Below are positions 46,545 to 57,250 of a stretch of 64,000 nt of DNA, piece by piece. The stretch's first letter is position 1; each line of letters starts with the position of its first letter. The notes beneath the pieces are model-generated. The model searched no databases. It was not told the DNA's origin and worked only from the letters and a program-made list of their open reading frames with translations. The position numbers and the translations under genes are program-made. This DNA comes from Halopseudomonas salegens (lineage in GTDB: Bacteria > Pseudomonadota > Gammaproteobacteria > Pseudomonadales > Pseudomonadaceae): positions 1,426,001 through 1,490,000 of the forward strand of contig NZ_LT629787.1 of NCBI RefSeq assembly GCF_900105655.1, in the 5' to 3' direction.

Positions 46545-47426
46545 TTATGGTTTGACCGCTGGGGCTCTGCCCGGCATCAGCACGCTGAGCATGGTTGAAC
46601 CAAAAATCAGTGCGGCACCGAAGAAGGAGGCAAGTCCGGGTATTTCACCCCAGAGGAACCAGGCAAAAACACCGGAAAACACGATAGCCAGATAGCTCAG
46701 CGGTCCGATCTTGCCAGGGGGCGCCAGGGTATAGGCCTTGGACATGACGAACTGGCTGGTGGTCGCCAGCAAGCCAATGCTGACCAGTAGAATGATTTGC
46801 TGCTGATCCAGCGGCTGCCAGGCCCAGAGCATGGGGATCGCTGAAATCAGCGTGGAAAACGTGGTGAAATAGAACACCATCCGAATCGCCGGTTCGGTAT
46901 TGCTCATGGCGCGGATCGAGACAAAGGCGCAGGCCGCCAGCAGGCTGGCCGCCACACCGGCCAGCGCCTTGACCTCGAAAATCGCGCCACTCGGCTTGGC
47001 CACCAGCAAGACGCCGACAAAGCCGATCAATACGGTAAACATGATGCGCGGGGTCAGCGATTCGCGCAGCCACCACCAGGCCAGCAGCGGGGTGAAAACC
47101 GGGGCAGAGTAGGTGAACAGCATGGCATCGGCCAGCGGCAGGTGGGCGATGGCATAAAAGAAGCAATACATGGCCGCCAGGCCATAAAAGGTGCGCATGA
47201 AATGACTGCCGATGCGTCGGGTCTTGAAGGGTGTCAGGCCTTTGAGCAGAAACAGCGGAAGAAAGAAGAAAATACCCACAAAGTTGCGAAAGAACACCAC
47301 GGTTTCGTTGTTCACGCCGACCGAGACCTCGCGGATCATCACCCCCATGATGGCGAACAACAGGGCGGACAGGCCCAGCAAGAGCGCGCCTTGGCGCGGC
47401 TGATCCAGCCGGGTGATTTCAACCAT
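46545..47426 (-). CDS. DMT-superfamily (EamA) membrane transporter
   Basis: 293 residues from the ATG at 47426. Ten hydrophobic helices arranged as two EamA repeats (about 10-135 and 150-285): GLSALLFAIMGVMIREVS, FFRNFVGIFFFLPLFLL, HLPLADAMLFTYSAPVFTPLLAW, LSYLAIVFSGVFAWFLWGEIPGLASFFGAALIFGS. Probably an exporter of a small metabolite; the substrate cannot be told. Starts 5 bases after hflD on the same strand, so it is in the nudJ-mnmA-hflD operon. Confidence 0.88.
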   Translation of the reverse strand: MVEITRLDQPRQGALLLGLSALLFAIMGVMIREVSVGVNNETVVFFRNFVGIFFFLPLFLLKGLTPFKTRRIGSHFMRTFYGLAAMYCFFYAIAHLPLADAMLFTYSAPVFTPLLAWWWLRESLTPRIMFTVLIGFVGVLLVAKPSGAIFEVKALAGVAASLLAACAFVSIRAMSNTEPAIRMVFYFTTFSTLISAIPMLWAWQPLDQQQIILLVSIGLLATTSQFVMSKAYTLAPPGKIGPLSYLAIVFSGVFAWFLWGEIPGLASFFGAALIFGSTMLSVLMPGRAPAVKP

Positions 47427-47431
47427 GCCGG

Positions 47432-48052
47432 TCAGACATGTTTGACCGACCTGACGGCTTCCAGCAAGCGCTTGCGATAGACCAGCAAGTGCCAGCGGTG
47501 GCCACCCAGTTGACGCCACAGGCGTGCAGCACGAATGCCTGCCAGCAACAGGCCGCGAATGCGATTGGCCGTATCGGCCTGTTGCAGGTAACGCATGTCG
47601 CCCTGCACCTGAATGCGCATGCGCAAGGTACTCAGGGTGTCCTGGTAAAGACTGCCAAGGCTGGCCCAGACATTGTCATGGTTGGCGCCGAAATGCTCGA
47701 CCTGGTTGTCGATTTGTGCCATTCGCTGCCCGAGCACTTGCAGCATATCGTCACGCTTGGACATTTGCCGTTCCAGCGCAATCAGGTTCATTGTGTAGCG
47801 CAGAGCATCGCGTTGCAGGGCAGCGCCGTCACGCGCGAGCATGGCTTCCAGCGCGTCCAGCCCCTGGCGAATGTACTGGGTGTTGCCACCATAGGTGTCC
47901 AGCACGGTTTCCGGGTTGCGGTTGAGAATGCTGCGTACCATGCAACTGGCAGGGCCGTCGTTCAGCGTACCGTTGCGCGCAAGCTGGTCGACCAGCAGGC
48001 AAGCCTCGAAGATGGCGGCGAGGGCGACAGTTTGCTCTTCATAGCGAGTCAT
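47432..48052 (-). CDS. hflD: HflD homologue (YcfC)
   Basis: 206 residues, typical length. The family sequence [23 protein letters not shown] and [28 protein letters not shown] is easily recognised. In E. coli HflD is a membrane-associated protein that binds lambda CII and affects lysogeny; its housekeeping role is unclear. Overlaps mnmA upstream by 4 bases. Confidence 0.92.
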   Translation of the reverse strand: MTRYEEQTVALAAIFEACLLVDQLARNGTLNDGPASCMVRSILNRNPETVLDTYGGNTQYIRQGLDALEAMLARDGAALQRDALRYTMNLIALERQMSKRDDMLQVLGQRMAQIDNQVEHFGANHDNVWASLGSLYQDTLSTLRMRIQVQGDMRYLQQADTANRIRGLLLAGIRAARLWRQLGGHRWHLLVYRKRLLEAVRSVKHV

Positions 48053-49176
48053 GCAGCATCCTCTGCAAAGGCGGGTTCTGCGGTTTCAATAACGCCGCCA
48101 CCGAGGCAAACATCAGCGTCATAGAAGACTACTGACTGACCAGGCGTTACTGCACGCTGGGGCTCATCGAAGCTGACACGATAACCCGTGGCGGTCTTTT
48201 CCAACAGGCAATGCTGATCTGGTTGGCGATAACGTACCTTGGCCGTCAACCGTCTTGGCTGGCTCAGGTCAATCGGGTTGACCCAATAGATTTCACCGCA
48301 GGTCAGGGCGGATGAAAACAGCCAGGGATGATCGTTACCCTGACCGACAATGAGTACATTGCGGGTCAGATCCTTGCGCAGCACGTACCAGGGGTCGTCG
48401 CTGGCCCCGGCCAGACCGCCAATACCCAGGCCCTGGCGCTGGCCGATGGTGTGATACATCAGGCCGTGGTGACGGCCAATGACCTCGCCGGCAGTGGTTT
48501 CAATGTCGCCCGGCTGGGCCGGCAGGTATTGCTTGAGGAAGTCACTGAAGCGACGCTCGCCGATAAAACAGATGCCGGTGGAATCCTTTTTGCGAGCGGT
48601 GGCCAGGTCGTATTTCTCGGCGATACGCCGGACCTCCGGTTTCTCCAGTTCACCCACCGGAAACAGGGTGCGAGCAAGCTGCTCACCGCCGACTGCGTGG
48701 AGGAAGTAGCTTTGGTCCTTGTTGTTGTCGAGCCCACGCAGAAGCATGGTCTGCCCTTCACGATCGCCGCGTCGGCAATAATGCCCGGTCGCGATCAAGT
48801 CGGCGCCCAGCGCCAGGGCATAATCGAGAAAGGCCTTGAACTTGATTTCACGGTTACACAGGATGTCAGGGTTGGGTGTGCGTCCGGCTTTGTATTCATG
48901 CAAAAAGTGTTCGAACACATTGTCCCAGTACTCGGCGGCGAAATTGGCCGTGTGCAGGGTGATCCCGAGACGATCTGCCACCGCCTGGGCGTCGGCCAGG
49001 TCTTCCTTGGCTGTGCAGTACTCGGTGCCGTCGTCTTCATCCCAGTTCTTCATGAACAAGCCTTCCACCCGATACCCCTGTTCAAGCAACAGGGCAGCCG
49101 AGACGGAAGAATCGACACCACCGGACATGCCGACGATCACGCGAGTTTCAGCGGGGCTTGTGGGTAAGGTGTTCAT
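48049..49176 (-). CDS. mnmA: tRNA-uridine 2-sulfurtransferase MnmA
   Basis: 375 residues. PP-loop [12 protein letters not shown] (about 16-27), catalytic Cys107 in [12 protein letters not shown] and Cys203 in [10 protein letters not shown], and the RNA-binding [17 protein letters not shown] region. Adds sulfur to U34 of tRNA-Lys/Glu/Gln. Begins 1 base before the end of nudJ's trailing gap (nudJ stop at 49178), so the two are tightly packed; overlaps hflD by 4 bases. Confidence 0.96.
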   Translation of the reverse strand: MNTLPTSPAETRVIVGMSGGVDSSVSAALLLEQGYRVEGLFMKNWDEDDGTEYCTAKEDLADAQAVADRLGITLHTANFAAEYWDNVFEHFLHEYKAGRTPNPDILCNREIKFKAFLDYALALGADLIATGHYCRRGDREGQTMLLRGLDNNKDQSYFLHAVGGEQLARTLFPVGELEKPEVRRIAEKYDLATARKKDSTGICFIGERRFSDFLKQYLPAQPGDIETTAGEVIGRHHGLMYHTIGQRQGLGIGGLAGASDDPWYVLRKDLTRNVLIVGQGNDHPWLFSSALTCGEIYWVNPIDLSQPRRLTAKVRYRQPDQHCLLEKTATGYRVSFDEPQRAVTPGQSVVFYDADVCLGGGVIETAEPAFAEDAA

Positions 49177-49177
49177 A

Positions 49178-49612
49178 TCAGCGAATCACTTCCAGTGGGT
49201 AATGCGGTTTGTGGCGATAGTCATGCAGGCAGTCGAGTACCAGGTAACTGCGCAGTTCATTGCGTCGACGTTCCAGCTCGTCCAGGGTCAGCCAACTGGC
49301 GCGAACGATACCCTCGTCCAGGCTGAGCTCCGGATGATGCTCAACGGTTTTTGCGGTAAAACAGACGCGCTGGTAGGTCTCGCCATTGGCCGCCTTGAAC
49401 AGATAGATTCCGGTCAGGGCTGTGGGTTGAACGGTCCAGCCGGTTTCTTCCAGGGTTTCCCGGACGGCGGCTTCGATGAGACTTTCGTCGGCTTCCAGAT
49501 GCCCCGCCGGTTGGTTTATAACCAGACGCTGGCCCTGCATTTCTTCGACCATGAGAAAACGGCCGTCATGCTCGACGATAGTCGCTACGGTAAGGTGTGG
49601 ATTGAATCCCAT
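49178..49612 (-). CDS. nudJ: Nudix phosphatase NudJ
   Basis: 144 residues. The Nudix box runs from Gly37 to Trp59 ([23 protein letters not shown]) and matches GX5EX7REUXEEXGU. Homologous to E. coli NudJ, which sits next to mnmA there too and hydrolyses HMP-PP and nucleoside phosphates. First gene of the nudJ-mnmA-hflD-EamA group, divergent from icd. Confidence 0.9.
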   Translation of the reverse strand: MGFNPHLTVATIVEHDGRFLMVEEMQGQRLVINQPAGHLEADESLIEAAVRETLEETGWTVQPTALTGIYLFKAANGETYQRVCFTAKTVEHHPELSLDEGIVRASWLTLDELERRRNELRSYLVLDCLHDYRHKPHYPLEVIR

Positions 49613-49762
49613 GCCTGCCTCCTGAGGTGGCCTGACAGGGTAGCGTATTTACCCTGTTCGGGTGAACAGTGGATGGGCTTGTTGCTGCCTTTTGAGCGAC
49701 TGGCAATGTGGGCAAAAGTGACTAGGCTGGAGCACAAAGTATTTGCAGAGGGCGGGAGGGCG

Positions 49763-49783
49763 ATATGTAGTTGAACTACATAT
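49763..49783 (+). promoter_or_regulatory. RccR-like 15-bp operator within a 21-bp perfect palindrome (icd upstream site 1)
   Basis: Core TGTAGTTGAACTACA (49766-49780), extended on each side by ATA/TAT to a perfect 10-1-10 palindrome. It lies about 200-220 bases before the icd start and about 150 bases before the divergent nudJ start. Confidence 0.6.
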
Positions 49784-49878
49784 GCTTATGTTTCCCGGTT
49801 ATGCCGGCCGGTAAACAGCAATAATGTTGCAGAAAATTACACCTTGCATGGCGTTTCACACGAAAATGCGTGACTTTT

Positions 49879-49893
49879 TGTAGGAAAACTACA
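49879..49893 (+). promoter_or_regulatory. RccR-like 15-bp operator (icd upstream site 2)
   Basis: TGTAGGAAAACTACA: outer arms identical to site 1, at -106 to -92 from the icd ATG and 113 bases from site 1. It lies in the A/T-rich stretch likely to hold the icd promoter. Confidence 0.6.
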
Positions 49894-49984
49894 ACAATAT
49901 GCGCCAGCAAAACACCAGCTTTTAACAGGACGCCTAATTATCCATTCGGCGTCCAGTGACAACGACACAACAACGGAGTCAAAC

Positions 49985-51241
49985 ATGGGATACCAAAAGA
50001 TCCAGGTGCCGGCCAGCGGCGACAAAATTACCGTCAACGCCGATATGTCTCTCAACGTACCCGATAACCCGATTATTCCTTATATTGAAGGCGACGGTAT
50101 CGGTGTCGATATTTCTCCGGTGATGATCGACGTTGTCGATGCCGCCGTCGAGAAAGCCTACAGTGGCAAGCGCAAGATCTCCTGGATGGAAGTCTATGCC
50201 GGTGAGAAAGCCACTCAGGTATACGACCAGGACACCTGGCTGCCGGAAGAAACGCTGGAAGCAGTCAAGGATTATGTCGTTTCCATCAAAGGGCCGCTGA
50301 CCACGCCGGTAGGCGGTGGCATTCGCTCGCTGAACGTGGCTCTGCGTCAGCAGCTCGACCTGTATGTCTGCCAGCGTCCGGTACGCTGGTTCGAAGGCGT
50401 GCCCAGCCCGGTGAAGAAGCCCGGAGACGTCGACATGGTGATCTTCCGTGAAAACTCCGAAGACATCTATGCCGGTATCGAATTCAAGGCCGGCACGCCG
50501 GAAGCGGAAAAAGTCATCAAGTTCCTGATTGAAGAAATGGGCGCTACCAAGATCCGTTTCACCGATATGTGCGGTATCGGTATCAAGCCCGTGTCCGAAG
50601 CCGGTACCAAGCGACTGGTGCGTCAGGCGCTGCAGTACGCTGTCGACAATGACCGTGACTCGGTGACCATTGTGCACAAAGGCAACATCATGAAGTTCAC
50701 TGAAGGTGCCTTCAAGGACTGGGGTTACCAGATCGCGGCTGACGAATTCGGTGCCGAGCTGCTCGACGGCGGCCCCTGGATGCAGTTCAAGAATCCGAAG
50801 ACCGGCAAGACTATCGTGGTCAAGGATGTCATCGCGGATGCCATGCTGCAGCAAATCCTGTTGCGCCCGGCTGACTATGACGTGATCGCCACCCTGAACC
50901 TGAACGGTGATTACCTGTCCGACGCCCTGGCTGCAGAAGTCGGTGGTATCGGTATTGCTCCGGGCGCCAACCTGTCTGACAGCGTTGCCATGTTCGAAGC
51001 AACCCACGGTACTGCGCCCAAGTATGCAGGTCAGGACAAGGTCAATCCGGGTTCTCTGATCCTGTCAGCCGAGATGATGCTGCGTCACATGGGCTGGGTC
51101 GAAGCCGCTGACCTGATCATCAAGGGTGTCAACGGCTCTATCGCCAGCAAGACCGTGACCTATGATTTCGAGCGTCTGATGGAGGGAGCTACCCTGCGCA
51201 AGTGCTCGGAGTTCGGTCAGGACATCATCGCCAGCATGTAA
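49985..51241 (+). CDS. icd: NADP-dependent isocitrate dehydrogenase Icd (E. coli type)
   Basis: 418 residues with GGAG 5-6 bases before the ATG. Dimeric E. coli-type enzyme: [20 protein letters not shown], Ser115 in [13 protein letters not shown] (the Ser phosphorylated by AceK in E. coli), [40 protein letters not shown] and [19 protein letters not shown]. Converts isocitrate to 2-oxoglutarate and so competes with AceA (39844-41442). Preceded by two operator-like palindromes and followed by a terminator. Confidence 0.96.
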   Translation: MGYQKIQVPASGDKITVNADMSLNVPDNPIIPYIEGDGIGVDISPVMIDVVDAAVEKAYSGKRKISWMEVYAGEKATQVYDQDTWLPEETLEAVKDYVVSIKGPLTTPVGGGIRSLNVALRQQLDLYVCQRPVRWFEGVPSPVKKPGDVDMVIFRENSEDIYAGIEFKAGTPEAEKVIKFLIEEMGATKIRFTDMCGIGIKPVSEAGTKRLVRQALQYAVDNDRDSVTIVHKGNIMKFTEGAFKDWGYQIAADEFGAELLDGGPWMQFKNPKTGKTIVVKDVIADAMLQQILLRPADYDVIATLNLNGDYLSDALAAEVGGIGIAPGANLSDSVAMFEATHGTAPKYAGQDKVNPGSLILSAEMMLRHMGWVEAADLIIKGVNGSIASKTVTYDFERLMEGATLRKCSEFGQDIIASM

Positions 51242-51256
51242 GGTGGTTTGATGCAC

Positions 51257-51285
51257 AAAAAAGCCGGCTCGATGCCGGCTTTTTT
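51257..51285. terminator. Bidirectional intrinsic terminator between icd and cspD
   Basis: AGCCGGC-TCGAT-GCCGGCT stem flanked by six A on the left and six T on the right, so it can serve icd on the plus strand and the convergent cspD on the minus strand. Confidence 0.93.
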
Positions 51286-51314
51286 GTATCTGCTGTCAAG
51301 CCAAGGCCTGACGC

Positions 51315-51578
51315 TCAACCGTACTGGCTGGCCAGCTCCGGTGTTTCAGCCGCCTCGTCAGTGGCAGCGATTTCTTGCTGGTTCTGAATGTTGACTGCGT
51401 GCAGCCCCTTGGGGCCCTGAATGATCTCGAAAGCGACAGGTTGGCCTGCCTTGAGCGTTTTGTAACCGTCCATTTGAATGGCTGAGTAATGCGCAAAGAG
51501 ATCTTCGTCATGTCCATCAGCTACGATAAAGCCGTAACCTTTGGCATTATTGAACCATTTGACCTTACCATTTTTCAT
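51315..51578 (-). CDS. cspD: Cold-shock-like protein CspD
   Basis: 87 residues from the ATG at 51578 ([18 protein letters not shown]); a longer frame opens at 51794 but only this start fits. RNP1-type KGYGFI and RNP2-type [10 protein letters not shown] on an OB fold, then a C-terminal tail ([21 protein letters not shown]) longer than in CspA proteins, as in CspD. E. coli CspD blocks replication in stationary phase. Divergent from clpS, as is common in gammaproteobacteria. Confidence 0.93.
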   Translation of the reverse strand: MKNGKVKWFNNAKGYGFIVADGHDEDLFAHYSAIQMDGYKTLKAGQPVAFEIIQGPKGLHAVNIQNQQEIAATDEAAETPELASQYG

Positions 51579-51869
51579 ACTGCTTCCCTCTGTTTGCCCT
51601 GTACTGCGCAGGTGACCGCTAAACAAATTGAGCGCAAAACTGCAAAATTTACGCACATCCTGTGAGATAATCGGTTCAGAGCTTGTGGCGAGAGTGGCCG
51701 AAAATGACACTCGTGGGCACAAGATGACCCTTGAGTCGTACTCATTTACACTTTTTAACACTGAACTTCGGTAAGTCAAGCAGGCCTCTGGCAAGCTGTG
51801 AACTAGTGCACACTTTTAGTCCAAAGCCTGGCGTTACTGACGACTTTCCGCTCAGAGACAACGGAATTC

Positions 51870-52232
51870 ATGCCTTTATTCATCAACGACAACCCCGTAC
51901 TGCACAATGGCCCTGACGAACCGGACTATGCTGATGATCACGGCATGGCGGTTGAGACCAGCAAGCCGGAACTGCAACCACCATCGCGATACCAGGTGGT
52001 CATGATGAACGATGACTACACACCAATGGATTTTGTCGTCGAGGTGCTGGAACATTTTTTCCATCACACGCGGGAATCGGCTACACAAATCATGCTCAAG
52101 GTCCATACTGAGGGTAAGGCAGTTTGCGGTACCTACAGTCGGGACATTGCAGAAAGCAAGGCGGCGCAAGTCAATGACTATGCCAGGGAGTGCCAGCATC
52201 CGCTGATTTGCGAAATTCAGCGGGAAGCGTAA
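51870..52232 (+). CDS. clpS: ClpA adaptor ClpS
   Basis: 120 residues. N-terminal flexible part, then the ClpS core with [46 protein letters not shown]; the NDDYTPMDF pocket binds N-degron residues. It brings N-end-rule substrates to ClpA, encoded 37 bases downstream. The 291 bases before it, shared with divergent cspD, hold no gene that I can support. Confidence 0.95.
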   Translation: MPLFINDNPVLHNGPDEPDYADDHGMAVETSKPELQPPSRYQVVMMNDDYTPMDFVVEVLEHFFHHTRESATQIMLKVHTEGKAVCGTYSRDIAESKAAQVNDYARECQHPLICEIQREA

Positions 52233-52269
52233 TAAAAGCGATTCGATCGCAAGAGAGTGAGGTGGCATC

Positions 52270-54540
52270 ATGCTCAACAGAGATCTGGAGATCACCCTGA
52301 ATCTGGCATTCAAGGATGCTCGAAACAAACGCCACGAATTCATGACCGTCGAGCACTTGCTGCTGGCCCTGCTCGACAACCATTCGGCGTTGGCCGTATT
52401 GCGCGCCTGCGCTGCCGACCTGGAACGCCTGCGCCGTGAACTGACGGAGTTCATTGATTCCACAACACCGCTGATCCCGCGCCACGACAGTGAGCGGGAA
52501 ACTCAGCCGACCCTGGGCTTTCAGCGTGTATTGCAACGTGCCGTATTTCACGTGCAAAGCTCCGGCAAGGGTGAAGTCAGTGGCGCCAATGTACTGGTAG
52601 CCATTTTCAGCGAGCAGGAAAGCCAGGCGGTGTTCTTGCTCAAGCAGCAGCAGATTGCCCGCATTGATGTGGTCAACTTCATTTCCCATGGCATTTCCAA
52701 AGTGGCTGAAGACAGCGAGCAGGCTGCGCCGGGAGACGCCGAAGGTCTGGATGACGAAGCCGATAGTGGCGGCACGTCAACCAACCCGCTGGATGCCTAC
52801 GCCAGCAATCTGAACGAGCAGGCCCGCCAGGGCCGGATTGATCCACTGGTTGGCCGCGCAAGTGAAGTGGAGCGGGTTGCGCAGATTCTGATGCGCCGTC
52901 GCAAGAACAATCCCTTGCTGGTGGGTGAGGCCGGGGTGGGTAAAACCGCGATTGCAGAAGGGCTGGCCAAACGTATTGTCGATGGCGAGGTGCCGGATAT
53001 TCTGACCGAGGCGGTCGTTTACTCACTGGACCTCGGCGCCTTGCTGGCCGGCACCAAATACCGGGGCGACTTCGAGAAGCGCTTCAAGGCGCTGCTCAAG
53101 GCATTGCGTAAAAAGCCCCAGGCGATCCTGTTTATCGACGAGATTCACACCATTATCGGCGCCGGTGCGGCTTCGGGTGGCGTTATGGATGCCTCCAACC
53201 TGCTCAAGCCGTTGCTTTCCTCCGGGGAGATCCGTTGTGTCGGGTCGACGACGTTCCAGGAGTTCCGCGGCATCTTCGAGAAAGACCGCGCCCTGGCGCG
53301 CCGCTTCCAGAAGGTAGATATCGTTGAGCCGTCGGTGAGTGACACCGTGCAGATTCTCAAGGGGCTGAAGAGCCGTTTCGAGGAGCACCACGGTATCGGT
53401 TATACCGATGAAGCCCTGCGCGTCGCTGCCGAATTGGCGTCACGTTACATCAATGATCGGCATATGCCCGACAAAGCCATTGATGTGATTGACGAGGCGG
53501 GTGCCTATCAGCGCCTGAAGCCGGTGGAAGAGCGTGCCGAACGTATTGATGTGGCGGAAGTGGAAGCCATTGTCGCCAAGATTGCACGCATCCCGCCAAA
53601 ACACGTCAGTTCCAGCGACAAGGAGCTGCTGCAGAATCTGGATCGCGACCTCAAGCTGGTGGTGTTCGGCCAGGACGAGGCCATTGGTGCACTGTCGACG
53701 GCGATCAAGTTGTCCCGTGCCGGTCTCAAGGCCAGTGACAAGCCGGTGGGTTCTTTCCTGTTTTCCGGTCCGACCGGGGTGGGCAAGACCGAGGTTACCC
53801 GTCAGTTGGCCAAGAGCCTGGGTATCGAACTGGTGCGCTTTGACATGTCCGAGTATATGGAGCGGCACACGGTATCGCGCCTGATCGGTGCTCCACCTGG
53901 TTATGTCGGTTTCGATCAGGGTGGTTTGCTGACCGAGGCGGTCACCAAAAGCCCGCATTGCGTGCTCTTGCTTGATGAAATCGAGAAGGCGCACCCGGAA
54001 GTCTTCAACCTGCTGCTGCAGGTGATGGACCATGGCACCCTGACCGACAACAACGGGCGCAAGGCGGATTTCCGCAATGTGGTACTGGTAATGACCACCA
54101 ATGCCGGGGCGGAAACGATGAACCGGGCATCCATTGGCTTCACGCAACAGGACCACAGTACCGATGGTATGGAGGTGATCAAGAAAACCTTCACGCCGGA
54201 ATTCCGCAACCGTCTGGATGCGATCATTCCCTTTGGCCGCCTGAACCACGACAGCATCAAGTTTGTGGTCGACAAGTTCCTGACCGAACTCCAGGCGCAA
54301 CTGGAAGACAAGCATGTCCTGCTGGATGTTGACGAGCCAGCCCGCGACTGGCTGGCCGAACATGGCTATGACCCGCAGATGGGCGCGCGCCCGATGGCGC
54401 GTCTGATTCAGGACAAGATCAAGCGGCCGCTGGCTGAGCAGATCCTGTTCGGAGAGTTGGCAGAGCAGGGCGGTACTGTGCACGTCAGTCTGCGCGATGG
54501 AGAGCTGGTGCTGGATGTGCCGGAAGCAGAGCTGGCCTGA
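52270..54540 (+). CDS. clpA: ATP-dependent Clp protease ATP-binding subunit ClpA
   Basis: 756 residues; GAGGTGG 5-6 bases before the ATG. N-domain (1-145), AAA1 with Walker A GEAGVGKT (219-226) and [11 protein letters not shown]2 with Walker A GPTGVGKT (500-507) and [15 protein letters not shown]. No M-domain coiled coil, so ClpA and not ClpB. Unfolds substrates for ClpP (not encoded here). Forms an operon with clpS. Confidence 0.96.
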   Translation: MLNRDLEITLNLAFKDARNKRHEFMTVEHLLLALLDNHSALAVLRACAADLERLRRELTEFIDSTTPLIPRHDSERETQPTLGFQRVLQRAVFHVQSSGKGEVSGANVLVAIFSEQESQAVFLLKQQQIARIDVVNFISHGISKVAEDSEQAAPGDAEGLDDEADSGGTSTNPLDAYASNLNEQARQGRIDPLVGRASEVERVAQILMRRRKNNPLLVGEAGVGKTAIAEGLAKRIVDGEVPDILTEAVVYSLDLGALLAGTKYRGDFEKRFKALLKALRKKPQAILFIDEIHTIIGAGAASGGVMDASNLLKPLLSSGEIRCVGSTTFQEFRGIFEKDRALARRFQKVDIVEPSVSDTVQILKGLKSRFEEHHGIGYTDEALRVAAELASRYINDRHMPDKAIDVIDEAGAYQRLKPVEERAERIDVAEVEAIVAKIARIPPKHVSSSDKELLQNLDRDLKLVVFGQDEAIGALSTAIKLSRAGLKASDKPVGSFLFSGPTGVGKTEVTRQLAKSLGIELVRFDMSEYMERHTVSRLIGAPPGYVGFDQGGLLTEAVTKSPHCVLLLDEIEKAHPEVFNLLLQVMDHGTLTDNNGRKADFRNVVLVMTTNAGAETMNRASIGFTQQDHSTDGMEVIKKTFTPEFRNRLDAIIPFGRLNHDSIKFVVDKFLTELQAQLEDKHVLLDVDEPARDWLAEHGYDPQMGARPMARLIQDKIKRPLAEQILFGELAEQGGTVHVSLRDGELVLDVPEAELA

Positions 54541-54576
54541 GCCGCTCTGCTGCCTGGTTCCGGTTTACGGGTCACT

Positions 54577-55392
54577 TCACAGCGTGAAGCTGGCCCAGAC
54601 CGGTGCGTGGTCTGACGGCTTTTCCATGCCGCGAATCGCATAATCGATGCCTGCTTCCTTGCAGTGCTCGATCAGGCTGTTGCTGGCCAGCACCACATCT
54701 ATTCGCAGGCCGCGTTTGGGTGTGTCGGCAAAGCCCTTGCTGCGGTAATCAAACCAGCTGAAACGATCATCCACCTCCGGGTACAGATGCCGAAAGGTGT
54801 CATGCAGCCCCCAGTCCTTCAACCGTTGCAACCACGCGCGCTCTTCCGGCAAAAAGCTGCACTTGCCGGTTCGCAACCAGCGCTTGGCATTCTCGGCACC
54901 AATGCCGATGTCGCAATCCTGCGGCGAAATATTGATGTCGCCCATGATCACCAGGCGTTGTTCCGGCTGGTGATGCTGCTCAAGGTGTGACTGCAGGTCG
55001 GCATAAAAGCGCTCCTTGGCCGGAAACTTGATCGGGTGATCGCGGCTTTCACCCTGAGGGAAATAGCCATTGAAAATGATCAGTGGTTCGCCATCGGCAC
55101 AGGGAATGGCGGCGCTGATCAGGCGTTTCTGGGCATCTTCGGCATCCGTCGGCAGCCCTTTGTTGACCCATACCGGTGTGTGGCGGGTGAGCAGGGCAAC
55201 CCCGTAATGACCTTTCTGACCGTGGTAGTAGACCTGATAGCCCAGCGCTTCAACCGCCGCCAGTGGAAAGGCTGGATCGTCAACTTTGGTTTCCTGCAGT
55301 CCGATCACATCCGGTTGATGGCTGTCGATAAGCTCAGAAAGTTGATGCAGTCGTGCTCTTATTCCATTGATATTGAAAGATATTATCTTCAT
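54577..55392 (-). CDS. xthA: Exodeoxyribonuclease III XthA
   Basis: 271 residues (E. coli 268). EEP-nuclease fold: [18 protein letters not shown], metal-binding Glu34 in [21 protein letters not shown], and Asp261-His262 in PSDHAPVW. Acts on AP sites and DNA 3' ends in base excision repair. Convergent with clpA, divergent from tamA. Confidence 0.95.
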   Translation of the reverse strand: MKIISFNINGIRARLHQLSELIDSHQPDVIGLQETKVDDPAFPLAAVEALGYQVYYHGQKGHYGVALLTRHTPVWVNKGLPTDAEDAQKRLISAAIPCADGEPLIIFNGYFPQGESRDHPIKFPAKERFYADLQSHLEQHHQPEQRLVIMGDINISPQDCDIGIGAENAKRWLRTGKCSFLPEERAWLQRLKDWGLHDTFRHLYPEVDDRFSWFDYRSKGFADTPKRGLRIDVVLASNSLIEHCKEAGIDYAIRGMEKPSDHAPVWASFTL

Positions 55393-55543
55393 TCTTTGCC
55401 CTGTTTATGGCGCTTCGTTCAGCCTTTGGTCGGTCTGATAGTAGTCTGTTGCAACGATTTTCACGGACATTTTTGCCGGTAACCGGCGACACGCATGGTA
55501 GCATTCTATGCTGTTATATCCCGTCCCAAAGCTGAGTCAATTC

Positions 55544-57250
55544 ATGCTGCGTGTTGTCATTGCCACTTCCTTGTTATTCGTTGCTGGTGCGGCCTGGGCG
55601 CAACTCGATGTGCGGGTTGAACCATCCAACAGCGAAGTCAGGGCCAATATCGAAGCTTTTATTGGCGAGCTCAAGGCCGAATCGCGACGTGACATGTGGC
55701 GTCTTGCCCGCCACAGCCGTGAGCAGGCGGAAAACGCTGCCCAGGCGCTGGGCTATTACAATGCCCGCATTCGTCCGCAGGTCGAGGGGCCGGATGATGC
55801 TCCCGTGCTGATCCTGCATGTCCAGCTTGGCGAGCCGGTTCGCTATGATCGGGTCAATATTCGTGTCGTCGGTCCCGGTGAAGGTACCCGCGAGTTTGCT
55901 CTGCCGTCGAGCGATCGTCTGCGCTCGGGAGAAACGCTGCACCATGGTCATTACGAAAGCCTCAAGTCGCTGATCCGTAATCAGGCACTGCGTTACGGCT
56001 ACTTTTCCGGAGGTTTCAGCCAGCAGCGAATACGGGTCAATCCTCTGGCCAATCAAGCCGACCTGGACCTGGTCTACCGCACCGGTGAGCGTTATCGACT
56101 CGGCGAGGTCACTTTTACTGAAACGCCTTTCAATGAAGACCTGTTGCAACGCATGGTCAGCTTCGAGCCGGGAACGCCCTATGATGCCGATCTGATTGCC
56201 AGCCTGAATCGTGATCTGTTGTCGGCGGGTTACTTCGAGAGTGTGCAAGTGTCCGCGCCGAATGCCCAGGCAGTGGATGGCGTGATTCCCGTCCAGGCCG
56301 ATGTGCAGGCACGCAAGCCCCATTCGTTGGGCTTTGGTGGTGGTTTTTCTACCGACGTCGGCCCGCGCGCGCGGGCCAATTGGACCCAGCACTGGTTGAA
56401 TGCCCGCGGGCATTCCCGGGGTGCCGAGATGGAGTTGGCCGGGCCTCGGCAAAACCTGAGTGGCTACTATCAGATCCCCCTGACGCCGCCGATGAGCAAC
56501 ACGCTGCGGTTTGTTACCGGTTACCAGCGTGAAGACATCGATGATGTGGAAAGCCAGAACCTGACGGTGGGTGCCCAATGGCAACGCCGGCTGGACAGTG
56601 GTTGGGAGCGGGTGGTCGGTCTGCGACTGGAACAGGAAAAATTCTCTGTGGGGAATGATCGCGGCAACAGTACCTTGTTGATTCCCAGCCTGTCTTTCCA
56701 GCGAGTGCGCTCATCCGGGGAGATCGATCCGACCCATGGATGGAGCGTGCAATTTGATCTGCAGGGTGCAAAAGAGGGGGTGGTGTCGGATATTGACTTT
56801 GTCCGCGTCAATTCCACGGTCAAAGGCCTGTATACGCTGGCGGACAAGCATCGTTTCCTTGGCCGCGTTCAGGGCGGCGCTATCGCCAGCAACAGTTTTT
56901 CTCGTGTGCCACCCTCATTGCGTTTCTTTGCTGGCGGCGATCAGAGCGTACGCGGTTATGCCTATCGCAACCTCTCGCCACGCGATGAAAGTGGAGACCG
57001 CATCGGGGCGCGTTATCTGGCCACCGGTACGCTGGAATACCAGTACGAATTCCGTTCCGGCTGGCGAGCGGCGACCTTTGTCGATCACGGTAACGCGGTT
57101 GACAGCTGGGATGACCCGCTGAAAACCAGCGTGGGTGTCGGTATTCGCTGGGTCTCGCCGGTCGGTCCGATCCGCTTTGATGTGGCGCGTTCAGTGAGCG
57201 ACCCGGATGAAGGTTTCCGACTGCATTTTTCCATGGGGCCTGATCTGTGA
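55544..57250 (+). CDS. tamA: Outer-membrane translocation and assembly module protein TamA
   Basis: About 568 residues from the ATG at 55544 (MLRVVIATSLLFVAGAAWAQ, a clean signal peptide); another ATG at 55508 adds 12 residues and neither has a strong ribosome binding site. Three POTRA domains (about 25-265) and an Omp85-type 16-strand barrel with the conserved GGDQSVRGYAYR (lid-lock VRGY) and the final SDPDEGFRLHFSMGPDL. Works with TamB to insert outer-membrane proteins. Overlaps tamB by 4 bases. Confidence 0.92.
   Translation: MLRVVIATSLLFVAGAAWAQLDVRVEPSNSEVRANIEAFIGELKAESRRDMWRLARHSREQAENAAQALGYYNARIRPQVEGPDDAPVLILHVQLGEPVRYDRVNIRVVGPGEGTREFALPSSDRLRSGETLHHGHYESLKSLIRNQALRYGYFSGGFSQQRIRVNPLANQADLDLVYRTGERYRLGEVTFTETPFNEDLLQRMVSFEPGTPYDADLIASLNRDLLSAGYFESVQVSAPNAQAVDGVIPVQADVQARKPHSLGFGGGFSTDVGPRARANWTQHWLNARGHSRGAEMELAGPRQNLSGYYQIPLTPPMSNTLRFVTGYQREDIDDVESQNLTVGAQWQRRLDSGWERVVGLRLEQEKFSVGNDRGNSTLLIPSLSFQRVRSSGEIDPTHGWSVQFDLQGAKEGVVSDIDFVRVNSTVKGLYTLADKHRFLGRVQGGAIASNSFSRVPPSLRFFAGGDQSVRGYAYRNLSPRDESGDRIGARYLATGTLEYQYEFRSGWRAATFVDHGNAVDSWDDPLKTSVGVGIRWVSPVGPIRFDVARSVSDPDEGFRLHFSMGPDL

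Larger units (their letters stand above)
49613..49984. other. 372-base divergent intergenic region between nudJ and icd
   Basis: No gene seen. It carries two TGTAG-N5-CTACA inverted repeats (49766-49780 and 49879-49893), and the second half is A/T-rich, as expected for the icd promoter. The icd ribosome binding site is GGAG at 49976-49979. Confidence 0.6.

Noticed and set aside
55475..55487. GCCGGT-A-ACCGGC palindrome in the xthA/tamA promoter region
   Set aside because: Short and isolated; could be an operator but there is no second copy or known consensus to support it.
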